From the NCBI RefSeq assembly GCF_900129565.1, contig NZ_FQWD01000003.1:248001-312000 (forward strand): a stretch of DNA of 64,000 bases. The letters run 5' to 3'. Positions 35,990-44,314 of the stretch are shown here, one piece after another. This DNA comes from Marisediminitalea aggregata (GTDB lineage Bacteria > Pseudomonadota > Gammaproteobacteria > Enterobacterales > Alteromonadaceae). Position 1 is the first letter of the stretch. Each line of letters starts with the position of its first letter. A program made the position numbers and the translations under genes. Under the pieces are notes generated by a model that saw only the letters and a list, made by a program, of their open reading frames with translations, searched no databases and was not told where the DNA came from.

Positions 35990-36102
35990 TTTTATCCCCT
36001 CTTCTTATATGTTGGCTTAGTGCTTTCACGTTACTGAATAAAGCACCAAGAAAAAAGAACAGAACGCAATCTATTCACCAACAACCTGTAAAGGTCTCGT
36101 TG

Positions 36103-36125
36103 CATCGCAAGCACTCATTGCGATG
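36103..36125. promoter_or_regulatory. Inverted repeat in the phhB-mscS divergent region
   Basis: CATCGCAA (36103-36110) and TTGCGATG (36118-36125) are exact complements around 7 nt. TTACA-N6-TGTAA follows near 36137. Either could be an operator; I saw only a half TGTAAA site resembling a TyrR/PhhR box. The remainder of the 308-bp gap 35990-36297 is AT-rich and empty. Confidence 0.4.
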
Positions 36126-36297
36126 TCTGTAATTATTACATTATTTTGTAAGATGGTTTTATTTCAATGCCAGGCCTCTTCATCAAATACCCGGCAGCGT
36201 ATGGCTATTTAAAGGGTATCCGGGGAATGGAACAAAGCTTGCAAAAACTCACTGATATACAGTAATGCAAAAAGCGTTTTATAAGAGGCAAACATTA

Positions 36298-37236
36298 ATG
36301 GAATTCCCTGGCATTGAAACCTTCTGGCAACTGATAAACGAAAAACTGCAAGTCTGGATGGAAACTGGCATTAAGCACTTACCCAACCTGGCTGTCGCCA
36401 TTGTGATTGCAATAGCATTTGGCGTTGTCGCAAAGGTAATCGGTAAGCTCAGCCAACGCGTTCTTCGAAGAACGTTTGATTCTCAGCAAATTGTTAGCTT
36501 ACTGACTTCGATTATTCGTGTTGCTATTGCAACGGCAGGTATATTCATTGCGCTGGACTTTATTGGTCTGCGCGGCACAGTTACATCGTTATTGGCAGGT
36601 GCCGGTATTGTTGGCCTCGCCATCGGCTTTGCGTTCCAGGACATTACAGAGAACTTCATTGCGGGTATTGCTATGGGGGTAAGAAAACCCTTTCAAATTG
36701 GCGACGTGATTAAAGCGGAAGGTGTGTTTGGTACTGTTGAGGCAATTAACCTGCGTAACACACACGTGATGACATTTTTCGGTCAACGCGAAATTATTCC
36801 CAATAAAATCCTGTTCAGGAACATCCTAACTAATTACAGCGTCAACGGTAAGCGACGTCTCGAAGTTCCTGTGGGGATTTCCTACGCCGACGATCCGGAG
36901 CAGGCCGCCAGCGTCATCACCGATGCGATTAATCAATTGGACTTTGTTGTAGATAAAGAGGAAACCGACGTGTTTGCGGCGTCTTTTGGTGACAGCAGTG
37001 TCAACCTGCTCGTCTGGTTCTGGATTGACTATCCCGGTGAACCCGGCTTTATGATTGCAAGGCATAAAGCGGTTGTAACGATACAAAAAGCTCTGAATGA
37101 AGCAGATATCCTGATCCCATTCCCTATCCGTACACTGGATTTTGGCGCTAAGGGGGGAGAAACTCTGGGACAAGTCATTAAGGACAATAACCTGAGCCAG
37201 TATTCGGACAAAACCGCTGATAATAACCCAGACTAA
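36298..37236 (+). CDS. MscS-family small-conductance mechanosensitive channel
   Basis: 312 residues. Three membrane helices are expected (about 18-45, 65-90, 95-125); the third is the pore helix, with AGAGIVGLAIGFAFQDITENFIAGI. The beta domain PFQIGDVIKAEGVFGTVEAINLRNTHVMTFFGQREIIPN follows, then the alpha/beta C-terminal cage. It opens under membrane tension to release solutes during hypo-osmotic shock. ATG 36298 is preferred (AAGAGGC upstream); an upstream ATG 36265 adds 11 residues. Slightly longer than E. coli MscS (286). Confidence 0.9.
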   Translation: MEFPGIETFWQLINEKLQVWMETGIKHLPNLAVAIVIAIAFGVVAKVIGKLSQRVLRRTFDSQQIVSLLTSIIRVAIATAGIFIALDFIGLRGTVTSLLAGAGIVGLAIGFAFQDITENFIAGIAMGVRKPFQIGDVIKAEGVFGTVEAINLRNTHVMTFFGQREIIPNKILFRNILTNYSVNGKRRLEVPVGISYADDPEQAASVITDAINQLDFVVDKEETDVFAASFGDSSVNLLVWFWIDYPGEPGFMIARHKAVVTIQKALNEADILIPFPIRTLDFGAKGGETLGQVIKDNNLSQYSDKTADNNPD

Positions 37237-37298
37237 CTGGTCGGATGATATATAAAACTAATGAAAAAATTGATCAAATATTAATATTACTGATACAT

Positions 37299-37328
37299 TA
37301 AGGGCGTTCGCGAATTAAGGCGCCCTTA
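37299..37328 (+). other. Hairpin overlapping the LysR gene ribosome binding site
   Basis: TAAGGGCG (37299-37306) pairs exactly with CGCCCTTA (37321-37328), and ATG begins 2 nt later at 37331. The only Shine-Dalgarno-like run (TAAGG, 37315-37319) lies in the loop. It may double as the mscS terminator (followed by TTATT). Confidence 0.5.
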
Positions 37329-37330
37329 TT

Positions 37331-38254
37331 ATGAATCTGAACAGAATTGATTTAAATCTCTTCGCCGTGTTTGATGCCATTTACACAGCGGGTAATTTAA
37401 CGAAAGCAGCTGATATTCTTTGTATCACTCAGCCTGCTGTGAGTAATTCACTGTCGCGTTTACGGGAACTACTCAATGACCCACTGTTTGTGCGCACTGG
37501 CCATACAATGACACCTACGCCAGTTGCTCAAAACATTATCGGCCCCGCACGTCAGGCTTTGGAGCTATTGCGAAAAAGTGTGCAACACAGCCATGATTTT
37601 GATCCCTCCATTGCGGAAAAAACGTTTCAATTCGCCTGTCGGGACCTTATAGAAGCCAGTATATTGCCCAGGCTTATTGCAAGAATTGAAGCCCAGGCGC
37701 CACATATCGCCATATCAAACTATGATATCGCACGCGTCGATGTCACTAATGCAATGGCCAGTGGTCAACTCGATTTCTACGCAGACAGCGCCACCATTAC
37801 CGATCCCTATCTGCAAAAACGAAAAATTGCCGAGGACCGTTTGGTTGCAGTAGCCAGGCCTGAACACCCAGCTTTTTCGACAGCGTTAACCCTGGATACG
37901 TTTTTAGAATATGGCCATATCAAAATTGCTCCTCGTAAAGATCTGGATTGCGCTATTGATATTGAACTGGCTAAATTAGGTCATCAACGCCGTGTAGCGA
38001 TGCAAAGCCATCATTTTTTAACGGTACCCAGTGTATTGGTTAAAACCAATCTGATAGCGTGCCTCCCCTATCATCTGGCCAAACATTACGATTTGGCAGT
38101 TGCTGAACTGCCGTTCACTATGCAGCCGACCAGTTATTATATTTATTGGCATATGAGTGCAACCGACGACCCGGCACACAAATGGGTACGCGAACAGTTA
38201 TTTAAGGCCGCGGAATCATTTCAAGCTGCCCCGCCAAACTCGGAAGCAGCTTAA
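37331..38254 (+). CDS. LysR-family transcriptional regulator
   Basis: 307 residues. Winged helix-turn-helix at 4-65 (LNLFAVFDAIYTAGNLTKAADILCITQPAVSNSLSRLRELLNDPLFVRTG), then the LysR substrate-binding domain. The sequence is of the NodD/PcpR-like branch that carries HxM(T/S)PTP after the HTH (HTMTPTPVAQNI). No obvious divergently transcribed target: mscS upstream is in the same direction and a DUF3718 gene lies 378 bp downstream. Inducer unknown. Confidence 0.92.
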   Translation: MNLNRIDLNLFAVFDAIYTAGNLTKAADILCITQPAVSNSLSRLRELLNDPLFVRTGHTMTPTPVAQNIIGPARQALELLRKSVQHSHDFDPSIAEKTFQFACRDLIEASILPRLIARIEAQAPHIAISNYDIARVDVTNAMASGQLDFYADSATITDPYLQKRKIAEDRLVAVARPEHPAFSTALTLDTFLEYGHIKIAPRKDLDCAIDIELAKLGHQRRVAMQSHHFLTVPSVLVKTNLIACLPYHLAKHYDLAVAELPFTMQPTSYYIYWHMSATDDPAHKWVREQLFKAAESFQAAPPNSEAA

Positions 38255-38270
38255 TAAAGCCAATATGTAT

Positions 38271-38310
38271 AGCCTGTTATAATCGTCCTTTCCCCTAACA
38301 GGCTTCTATT
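38271..38310 (+). terminator. Terminator of the LysR gene
   Basis: AGCCTGTTA (38271-38279) pairs with TAACAGGCT (38296-38304), followed by TCTATT. The remaining gap to 38632 is AT-rich leader/promoter sequence for the DUF3718 gene without a clear operator. Confidence 0.7.
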
Positions 38311-38632
38311 ACAAAACGTTCTAAATAACAAAAATCTTTATAAATCAAAAGCATATCGAAAATTCACATTCTGAAATCAGCTAAATAACCGATATATCAA
38401 CAAACTGACAGGCAGTGGAAAGCTGTCGTGGAACGGACTTAACTTATTGTTTAAAAAAGATTTTAATCTGTCAGGTATGAATAAAACCTTACCTGTTTGG
38501 TATTTATTAAAATACCTAAGTATGTCACCTACCATTTATCCATTGCCGTTTCCGATGTTTAATTCATTCAACAAAACAAAACAACAAAACTGACTTAAAC
38601 CATTAATACTGCTTAGTAATTAGGAGCTGACC

Positions 38633-39028
38633 ATGTTGAAAATCGTTAAGACTTCTTTAGTTATTGCTACAGCCACTTTGGCGTTTACCGGTACGGCACA
38701 CGCGAATGTTGAAGAAGCACTGGCTAATATCTGTAATATCGTTACCGCCGACGACAAAGGTGAATTGCGTAAAAAAATTCGCTCTGTTGAATCAGATTAC
38801 CGTCTGAAGTTACATGACTACTATTCCGGTATTTCGTGTAACGGTCAGAGTCTGATCCGCACTGCAATTGAAAATAACGCAGTTGAAGTTGGCACGTTAC
38901 TAGTGAAAAAAATGCCAAGTAAAGAGTTACAGGCGCCTGAGAAAGATGGCAAAACTCTACAGGCTTGGATTTCTGAAAACGGTCACCAAAGCCACGCAAT
39001 TGCTTCGGTACTGGAAGGTCGTTTATAA
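38633..39028 (+). CDS. DUF3718 periplasmic protein, copy 1
   Basis: 131 residues. A cleavable signal peptide (MLKIVKTSLVIATATLAFTGTAHA) is followed by a mature domain of about 107 residues with DKGELRKKIRSVESDYRLKLHDYYSGISCNG and GTLLVKKMPSKELQ. Two cysteines (NIC and ISC) may form a disulfide. Matches DUF3718, function unknown. It shares about 80 percent identity in the mature part, by eye, with copy 2 at 40590-40985, and the same three-hairpin 3' UTR. GGAG lies before the ATG. The intervening gene is a diguanylate cyclase on the other strand. Confidence 0.88.
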   Translation: MLKIVKTSLVIATATLAFTGTAHANVEEALANICNIVTADDKGELRKKIRSVESDYRLKLHDYYSGISCNGQSLIRTAIENNAVEVGTLLVKKMPSKELQAPEKDGKTLQAWISENGHQSHAIASVLEGRL

Positions 39029-39050
39029 GCGACTGCACAAAATGCATGAT

Positions 39051-39100
39051 AACCATGTCACCATTTCAACATGGTTGCAGGGAGGTTAGCAGTCCCCTGC
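39051..39100 (+). other. Two hairpins in the 3' UTR of DUF3718 copy 1
   Basis: Stem 1: AACCATGT (39051-39058) with ACATGGTT (39069-39076). Stem 2: GCAGGG (39077-39082) with CCCTGC (39095-39100). They stack directly and precede a terminator at 39105. The same order occurs after copy 2, where stem 2 has different but still complementary bases. Confidence 0.65.
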
Positions 39101-39104
39101 ATTA

Positions 39105-39134
39105 AAAGGCGCCGAAAGGCGCCTTTATTTTTTT
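39105..39134. terminator. Terminator after DUF3718 copy 1
   Basis: AAAGGCGCC-GAAA-GGCGCCTTT followed by ATTTTTTTC. The symmetric A and T flanks let it also serve the convergent diguanylate cyclase gene. Confidence 0.9.
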
Positions 39135-39174
39135 CTGCTAGATTTTAGTTCTCTGCCTAACCACCAAAGCCTGC

Positions 39175-40152
39175 TCAAAAAAACTCTATATCGTTGTCGA
39201 CCACGCTTTTGGTGCTTCTATTCAGTACTTCAATACGATCCCGACCGTTGTGTTTTGCCAGGTACAATGCTTCATCTGCTATTTCTATCATTGTGGGGAT
39301 GGGTGTATACGGATTGACTTCAGTAACGCCAATACTCACCGTTATGTGACCTGAGGGAAAACTAAACTGTTTTACACTTAAACGGAAGCTATCCAGTAAA
39401 GCGAGTGCTGCTGTCTTATCTGTCTGGTTAATAATAACCACAAATTCTTCTCCGCCGTAGCGGAACAAGAAATCGGCATGCCGAAAAGATTTACGCATTA
39501 AATTGGCAAAGTGTATGAGCACTTCGTCGCCTTGCATGTGACCAAATTTATCGTTGACCTGTTTGAAGTGATCAATATCCAGAATCGCCATGAAAGAGCC
39601 TTTTCCGGAAGGTGCCATCCCTCGATAGAAATTTAAAACTTGTTCCAGTGTCGTGACAAACGTCTGACGATTATGCAACTTGGTCAGTAGATCCCTTTCT
39701 TTAACGTCAAACAAGTTGATTTGGTGCTCGTAAATACTGGCCAGGCCTTTAACAATTTCATAGTGGTAATCCGACACTTCGCCCTGGATCAACACCAGTT
39801 TCTCAGGTGGCTCGTCTTTATTAACGTAAATACTGATAAACGCCTGGTTACCGATTACGTGTTTGCCGACGCCACTGGTTCCTTCTTTATACACATATTT
39901 CACTACTGAGTGATATTCATCGGTAAAGTTTTCGTCTAGGGATAAAGGGAATTTTCTAATTAGAGGCTCAACATCCGACCCTGCCTCCGCTCGATTTCCC
40001 AATATCTCGTATGATGAAACATCATTGATAGTGTCTATTTCATTAAGAATCGTAATCAGCGCTACATTCAAATCGTGAAAAGTTTTGGACTCGATAAGGC
40101 GTGAAGACAACGCAAATGCGGTCTGTAATTGTTCAAAGCTCATAGGCAACAT
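39175..40152 (-). CDS. GGDEF diguanylate cyclase
   Basis: 325 residues. Residues about 1-155 form a GAF-like or unknown sensory region. The GGDEF domain covers about 158-315 ([40 protein letters not shown]). The catalytic GGEEF (233-237) is intact, and the inhibitory I-site RHAD (224-227) lies exactly five residues before it, so the enzyme should make c-di-GMP and be product-inhibited. No membrane helix. It sits between two DUF3718 paralogues, on the opposite strand. ATG 40152 and 40143 are both possible; neither has a clear ribosome binding site. Confidence 0.92.
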   Translation of the reverse strand: MLPMSFEQLQTAFALSSRLIESKTFHDLNVALITILNEIDTINDVSSYEILGNRAEAGSDVEPLIRKFPLSLDENFTDEYHSVVKYVYKEGTSGVGKHVIGNQAFISIYVNKDEPPEKLVLIQGEVSDYHYEIVKGLASIYEHQINLFDVKERDLLTKLHNRQTFVTTLEQVLNFYRGMAPSGKGSFMAILDIDHFKQVNDKFGHMQGDEVLIHFANLMRKSFRHADFLFRYGGEEFVVIINQTDKTAALALLDSFRLSVKQFSFPSGHITVSIGVTEVNPYTPIPTMIEIADEALYLAKHNGRDRIEVLNRSTKSVVDNDIEFF

Positions 40153-40589
40153 TCATAACAAACAACGTGATAGAAGAAAGTTGAATAAAATAAGCATTGT
40201 TGAGCATCAGGGAATCGTCAAATTCTCAGTCATTTTTTCTTAGACAAGTCACCTTTATTAACCCTGGTCAATAGTATTTTTTTGAAAAATACAGTAAATA
40301 TCGCGAATTCAATATTCATGTGAGGTATTAAAAAAAATCTTTGGATACCCTCAGCAAACAAAAGGCACTACAACCAAATAACACATAAGCGTTTGATACT
40401 ATTACATTTATAACAAATAACGTGGCTAATATTCAAAACCAAATCCCCCGCGCGCTCACTCCATAACGTATTACCCAATATACCCATGTATGGTGCTTGC
40501 TGTTTTTTCATTCGATTTAAGACGCTTTAATAGCCTCAACAAACAAACGAACTGCTACGTACATAAAAACATCTAACGAGGATTTAACC
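40153..40589. other. 437-bp non-coding region upstream of DUF3718 copy 2
   Basis: AT-rich, no reading frame of note. It contains a hairpin GTATTTTT-TTG-AAAAATAC (40274-40292). It must hold the promoters of the diguanylate cyclase (minus) and of copy 2 (plus); its length is large for this genome, which suggests regulation of copy 2. Confidence 0.4.
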
Positions 40590-40985
40590 ATGTTGAAATT
40601 TGCTAAAACTGCTGCTCTTATTGTTACTGCTGGTCTGGGTGTATCTGCTACTGCACAAGCTGACGTAAACGAAGCTCTGGCTAACATCTGCACTATCGTA
40701 AGTGCTGATGATAAAGGCGAACTGCGTAAAAAAATGCGTTCAGTTCAATCGGATTACCGCCTGAAACTGCACGATTACTACACAGGTATTTCATGCAACG
40801 GTCAGAGCCTGATCCGCACTGCTATCTCTAACGACGCGGTTGAAGTAGGTACGCTTCTGGTTAAGAAAATGCCAAGCCGTGACCTGCAAGAACCAGAAAA
40901 AGATGGCAAGACTCTGCAAGCATGGATCAATGAAAATGGCTTGCAAGACCACGCTGTTGCTCAGGTCCTGACTGACCGTTTATAA
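40590..40985 (+). CDS. DUF3718 periplasmic protein, copy 2
   Basis: 131 residues, same length as copy 1. Signal peptide MLKFAKTAALIVTAGLGVSATAQA, then DDKGELRKKMRSVQSDYRLKLHDYYTGISCNG and GTLLVKKMPSRDLQEPEKDGKTLQAW. Codon use is strongly biased to GCT, GGT, CTG and AAA, more so than copy 1, which suggests high expression. GAGG lies before the ATG. The 3' UTR repeats the three-hairpin structure seen after copy 1. Function unknown; abundant periplasmic or stress-related role is inference. Confidence 0.88.
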   Translation: MLKFAKTAALIVTAGLGVSATAQADVNEALANICTIVSADDKGELRKKMRSVQSDYRLKLHDYYTGISCNGQSLIRTAISNDAVEVGTLLVKKMPSRDLQEPEKDGKTLQAWINENGLQDHAVAQVLTDRL

Positions 40986-40997
40986 GAATTTCGTGAA

Positions 40998-41049
40998 ACC
41001 ATGTGTTCATGACACCAGTCAACATGGTAGCAAGACGGAGACGTCTTGC
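40998..41049 (+). other. Two hairpins in the 3' UTR of DUF3718 copy 2
   Basis: Stem 1: ACCATGT (40998-41004) with ACATGGT (41022-41028). Stem 2: GCAAGACG (41030-41037), loop GAGA, CGTCTTGC (41042-41049). Compared with copy 1, stem 1 is nearly conserved in sequence while stem 2 differs on both arms yet pairs perfectly. Confidence 0.65.
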
Positions 41050-41053
41050 AGAT

Positions 41054-41077
41054 AAGGCGCCTAGTGCGCCTTTTCTT
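41054..41077 (+). terminator. Terminator after DUF3718 copy 2
   Basis: AAGGCGC (41054-41060), loop CTAGT, GCGCCTT (41066-41072), then TTCTTTTT. Confidence 0.88.
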
Positions 41078-41227
41078 TTTGGTGCGAAAAAGCCGGCTAT
41101 AAAGGTATGCTGTTTCATCATTTCCACAATAACGTATTAAAAAAAATACGCATGTATGATCCACAACATACCCCTGCTATTCAGGATGGGGTTTAATAAA
41201 TGTACAGAACATTTGGGGATGTCTGAT

Positions 41228-41497
41228 ATGAAAACCATGATGAAATACTTAACTGCTGCCAGCTTCATTGTCGTCGCGCCGTTTGTAAACGCAGATGATC
41301 ATTCCGGTACGGAAATGCAAACCGCAAAAGAAAGTCAGGTGCAAATGACTAAGAAAGCCCGTCATAGTGCCAATGGCCTACCCGTAAAACAGTTGTTGCT
41401 TCGCGCTCAAACCAGCCAGGCTTCGCAGGTTAACCACTTCGATGCAAATGTCGAAGCACGCACGCTGCACTTACCTGCACTAACGCAATTACGTTAA
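41228..41497 (+). CDS. Small exported protein, unknown
   Basis: 89 residues from ATG 41228 (GGGG about 9 nt upstream). MMKYLTAASFIVVAPFVNA is a good signal peptide with cleavage before DDHSG. The mature 65 residues are polar, with no cysteine and no motif I know. A hairpin terminator follows closely, so it is a monocistronic unit. An in-frame start 24 codons upstream would bury the signal peptide and is unlikely. Confidence 0.6.
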   Translation: MKTMMKYLTAASFIVVAPFVNADDHSGTEMQTAKESQVQMTKKARHSANGLPVKQLLLRAQTSQASQVNHFDANVEARTLHLPALTQLR

Positions 41498-41512
41498 TAC
41501 TCCCCCAATAGC

Positions 41513-41540
41513 GCAGGCTTATAAAGCCTGCAATGCTTTT
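41513..41540 (+). terminator. Terminator after the small exported protein
   Basis: GCAGGCTT (41513-41520), loop ATA, AAGCCTGC (41524-41531), followed by AATGCTTTTTG. Confidence 0.75.
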
Positions 41541-41654
41541 TGCATCGCTTATTCCATTTAGCGCCCTTTTATCATCATCCGACACTTCTATTGTCATTTA
41601 ATTGGGGTACACTGCGCCTACTTTGTTGTACTGAAGTAATTACAGGACCCCACA

Positions 41655-44213
41655 ATGATCACAAAACGGCACGCCTCTGCTGTGCGGATGCGTAAATTAG
41701 TCGCCGCTCTGCCATTAGCGTCAGTTGTAATGACAGCACAAGCTCTGGCAGACAACGAACTACAATTAGAAGTCATTGAAGTTAGCGCGCAAAAACGCCC
41801 CCAAAACCTTCAGGACGTGCCCGTCGCGGTTACTGCGCTTTCGGGAAATGTGCTCGCAGAGAAGGCCGCCTTCGATATTTTTGACATTGAACGCACTGTT
41901 CCAACGCTGTCAGCATTCCAGAGTCAGAGTGCCACAAACAGTGCTTTTGCTATTCGAGGCATTGGTACGTCTTCTCAGAATTTTGGTTTTGAATCTTCAG
42001 TAGGCCTTTATGTAGACGGTGTTTACCGCGCACGTCAAAACTCAGTGATCAACGACCTGATCGATATCAGTAGCGTTGAAATTCTGCGCGGCCCCCAAGG
42101 CAGCTTATTCGGTAAAAACACGCCATCAGGTGCTGTCGTTATGCAAACACAGGCCCCCGACTTCGACAACAGTGGGTTCTTTCAATTAAGCGCTGGCAAT
42201 TTCAACCTGCTGAATATAAGCGGTGCCAGCTCATTTACAGCTAAAGAAGACGTGTTAGCATTTCGGGTGAGCGGATTTAGTTCACAACGCGATGGTTGGG
42301 TAGATGATGTTAATCACCCCGACGCCGAACTCAATAACCGCGCCCGCTCAGGTATTCGATTACAGGCCCTGTTCACACCGAACGACGATGTATCAGTCAG
42401 GTTCATTGCCGATTACGCAGAACTGGATGAACGTTGCTGCGCGGCGCTGACCTGGCAGGACAATACACAGGCTAACGCCATTCCCGGCAAATTAGGCACC
42501 GATGCGCTTTTAGGCTCTCCGCTATTAGGTGCAACGCTATATACCCGCGAACACTATTTTAATTTCCAAACGGCATTGTCTGACTCTCCGCGTTCACGCA
42601 TGCAGGACAAGGGCTTATCTGCCCAGATCGACTGGCAACTCAATGATAGCCTATCGTTAGTCTCAATCAGTGCCTATCGTCAGTTCGATAGCTATGACTA
42701 TACGGATACGGATTTTAGTGACGCTGATTTGTTATCCACGACCAATGACGCTGATCAACAGGCTGTCTCGCAAGAATTGCAGTTGCACTATAGCCGGGCA
42801 GATTTCAACGCAATTATTGGTGCGTTCTTTTTTCACCAAAAACTGGATCTGGCGTTTACCAATCATATCGGCGATGACTTTCCTACCTTCTTTGCGGCAA
42901 GTGCCAGCGAACTAACGCCAATGGTTGACGGCCTGAATACGCTAAGTGCGTTGTCGGGCGGCTTCATTGCCCCTGCTGCCGCAGCTACGCCGGGCGGCAC
43001 GGATATTTATCATACCGCCAATCAAACCCAGGACAGCATTGCACTTTACGCACAATCAGACTGGCAGTTTGCTAAGGAATGGACGCTGACAACGGGGATG
43101 AGATTTACCCGTGAAGACAAATCCCTGCGCGGCGAGTACACCGAAACCGGGCCGGGCATTGACGGCTTATCGATGGATCCCGCTGACATACCCAATCCAT
43201 TTGCAGCGGGTCCAGCACTCGCAGCCATTGGCGCAGCACTAAGCTCTGGCTCCCTGCCCGACTCCGCATCACTGGCAGCAGTCGCACCGTTTCAAACGGC
43301 AGGCTGGGGATTCTACTTTTTAAATACGGCATCGGTATTGCCTCGTCCACCCATGCAGGAATCATTGTCGTATAACAACGTTAGTGGCACCGTAAAAGTG
43401 AGCTATCAACCTGCAGAAAATCAGCTAATCTATGCGTCCTGGGCAAATGGCTTTAAATCCGGCGGTATTAACACTGATCGCATTGCGCCAGGATTTAACC
43501 CGGTATTTAACCCGGAAAAATCCAATGCCTTGGAACTGGGATTAAAGCAAGACTTTCCAGAGCAGGATTTGCGGATCAACCTTGCGGTTCACCGCACCGA
43601 TATTGACGATTTTCAGGCCACTACCTTTACCGGCACCGGATTTAATTTGCAAAATGCCGGCACCATCGAGACAAAAGGCCTGGAGGTTGACTTAACCTGG
43701 CTACCGCTCGCCAGTACACAGGTTACGCTCAATTTTGCCCGCACGCTGGCACATTTTGATGAATTTGATAACGGCAGTTGCTGGGTTGCTTATACCTGGC
43801 ATACAGGCATCGGCGACCCGGGCAGACAACAGCCTTCAGACCCATTCTGTTCTCGCGCTGGTGACCGGGTAGGCTTTGAACCGCAGACCCGATACACCCT
43901 GGGTGTGGAGCATTATGCTGACGTGTTCAGTTTCCCCACTACCCTGCGACTGGATTATCAGTACACGGGGGATTTGTTCCTTGATGACACTAATGACCCG
44001 TACAAACACGTCGACGCTTTCGATATCGTAAACGCCAGTTGGTTATGGGAAATCCCAGCCTGGCAAAGCCAGCTTATTTTGTGGAGTAAGAACCTGTTCG
44101 ACACTGACTACGTCGCCAAAAATGGTTTTGATGTTCCGGTACAGACCGGAAAAATCATGGCGTATCCGGGTATGCCACGCACCTTCGGCGTTACCGTGCG
44201 CACACAATTTTAA
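41655..44213 (+). CDS. TonB-dependent outer-membrane receptor
   Basis: 852 residues. A signal peptide (about 1-32) is followed by a TonB-box-like LEVIEVSAQK, the plug domain (QDVPVAVTALSG, FAIRGIGTSSQNFGFESSVGLYVDGVYRAR, VEILRGPQGSLFGKNTPSGAV) and a 22-strand barrel ending in the terminal phenylalanine (VTVRTQF) recognised by BAM. The sequence is of the class found in marine Alteromonadales for organic substrates; no FhuA/FepA-specific motif and no Fur box seen. Substrate unknown. No SusD or ExbB-type partner is adjacent. Monocistronic. Confidence 0.93.
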   Translation: MITKRHASAVRMRKLVAALPLASVVMTAQALADNELQLEVIEVSAQKRPQNLQDVPVAVTALSGNVLAEKAAFDIFDIERTVPTLSAFQSQSATNSAFAIRGIGTSSQNFGFESSVGLYVDGVYRARQNSVINDLIDISSVEILRGPQGSLFGKNTPSGAVVMQTQAPDFDNSGFFQLSAGNFNLLNISGASSFTAKEDVLAFRVSGFSSQRDGWVDDVNHPDAELNNRARSGIRLQALFTPNDDVSVRFIADYAELDERCCAALTWQDNTQANAIPGKLGTDALLGSPLLGATLYTREHYFNFQTALSDSPRSRMQDKGLSAQIDWQLNDSLSLVSISAYRQFDSYDYTDTDFSDADLLSTTNDADQQAVSQELQLHYSRADFNAIIGAFFFHQKLDLAFTNHIGDDFPTFFAASASELTPMVDGLNTLSALSGGFIAPAAAATPGGTDIYHTANQTQDSIALYAQSDWQFAKEWTLTTGMRFTREDKSLRGEYTETGPGIDGLSMDPADIPNPFAAGPALAAIGAALSSGSLPDSASLAAVAPFQTAGWGFYFLNTASVLPRPPMQESLSYNNVSGTVKVSYQPAENQLIYASWANGFKSGGINTDRIAPGFNPVFNPEKSNALELGLKQDFPEQDLRINLAVHRTDIDDFQATTFTGTGFNLQNAGTIETKGLEVDLTWLPLASTQVTLNFARTLAHFDEFDNGSCWVAYTWHTGIGDPGRQQPSDPFCSRAGDRVGFEPQTRYTLGVEHYADVFSFPTTLRLDYQYTGDLFLDDTNDPYKHVDAFDIVNASWLWEIPAWQSQLILWSKNLFDTDYVAKNGFDVPVQTGKIMAYPGMPRTFGVTVRTQF

Positions 44214-44229
44214 GGATTCCTGTATTTTA

Positions 44230-44243
44230 TTGAACGAGATCAA
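44230..44243 (+). promoter_or_regulatory. FNR-type box upstream of hemN
   Basis: TTGAACGAGATCAA matches TTGAT-N4-ATCAA at 9 of 10 positions. A weak -10 (TAGGCT, 44265-44270) lies 21 nt downstream, the spacing of a class II FNR-activated promoter (site centred near -41). Confidence 0.65.
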
Positions 44244-44314
44244 GGAAGATCTCAGCCATTCCGTTAGGCTAGCCTCATTGCAACGATATTACCGTAATGA
44301 GATCCGAGCCAACC

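Noticed and set aside
37267-37283. TTGATCAAATATTAA as a third FNR box
   Set aside because: The second half does not match ATCAA at the correct spacing; only the first half site fits.
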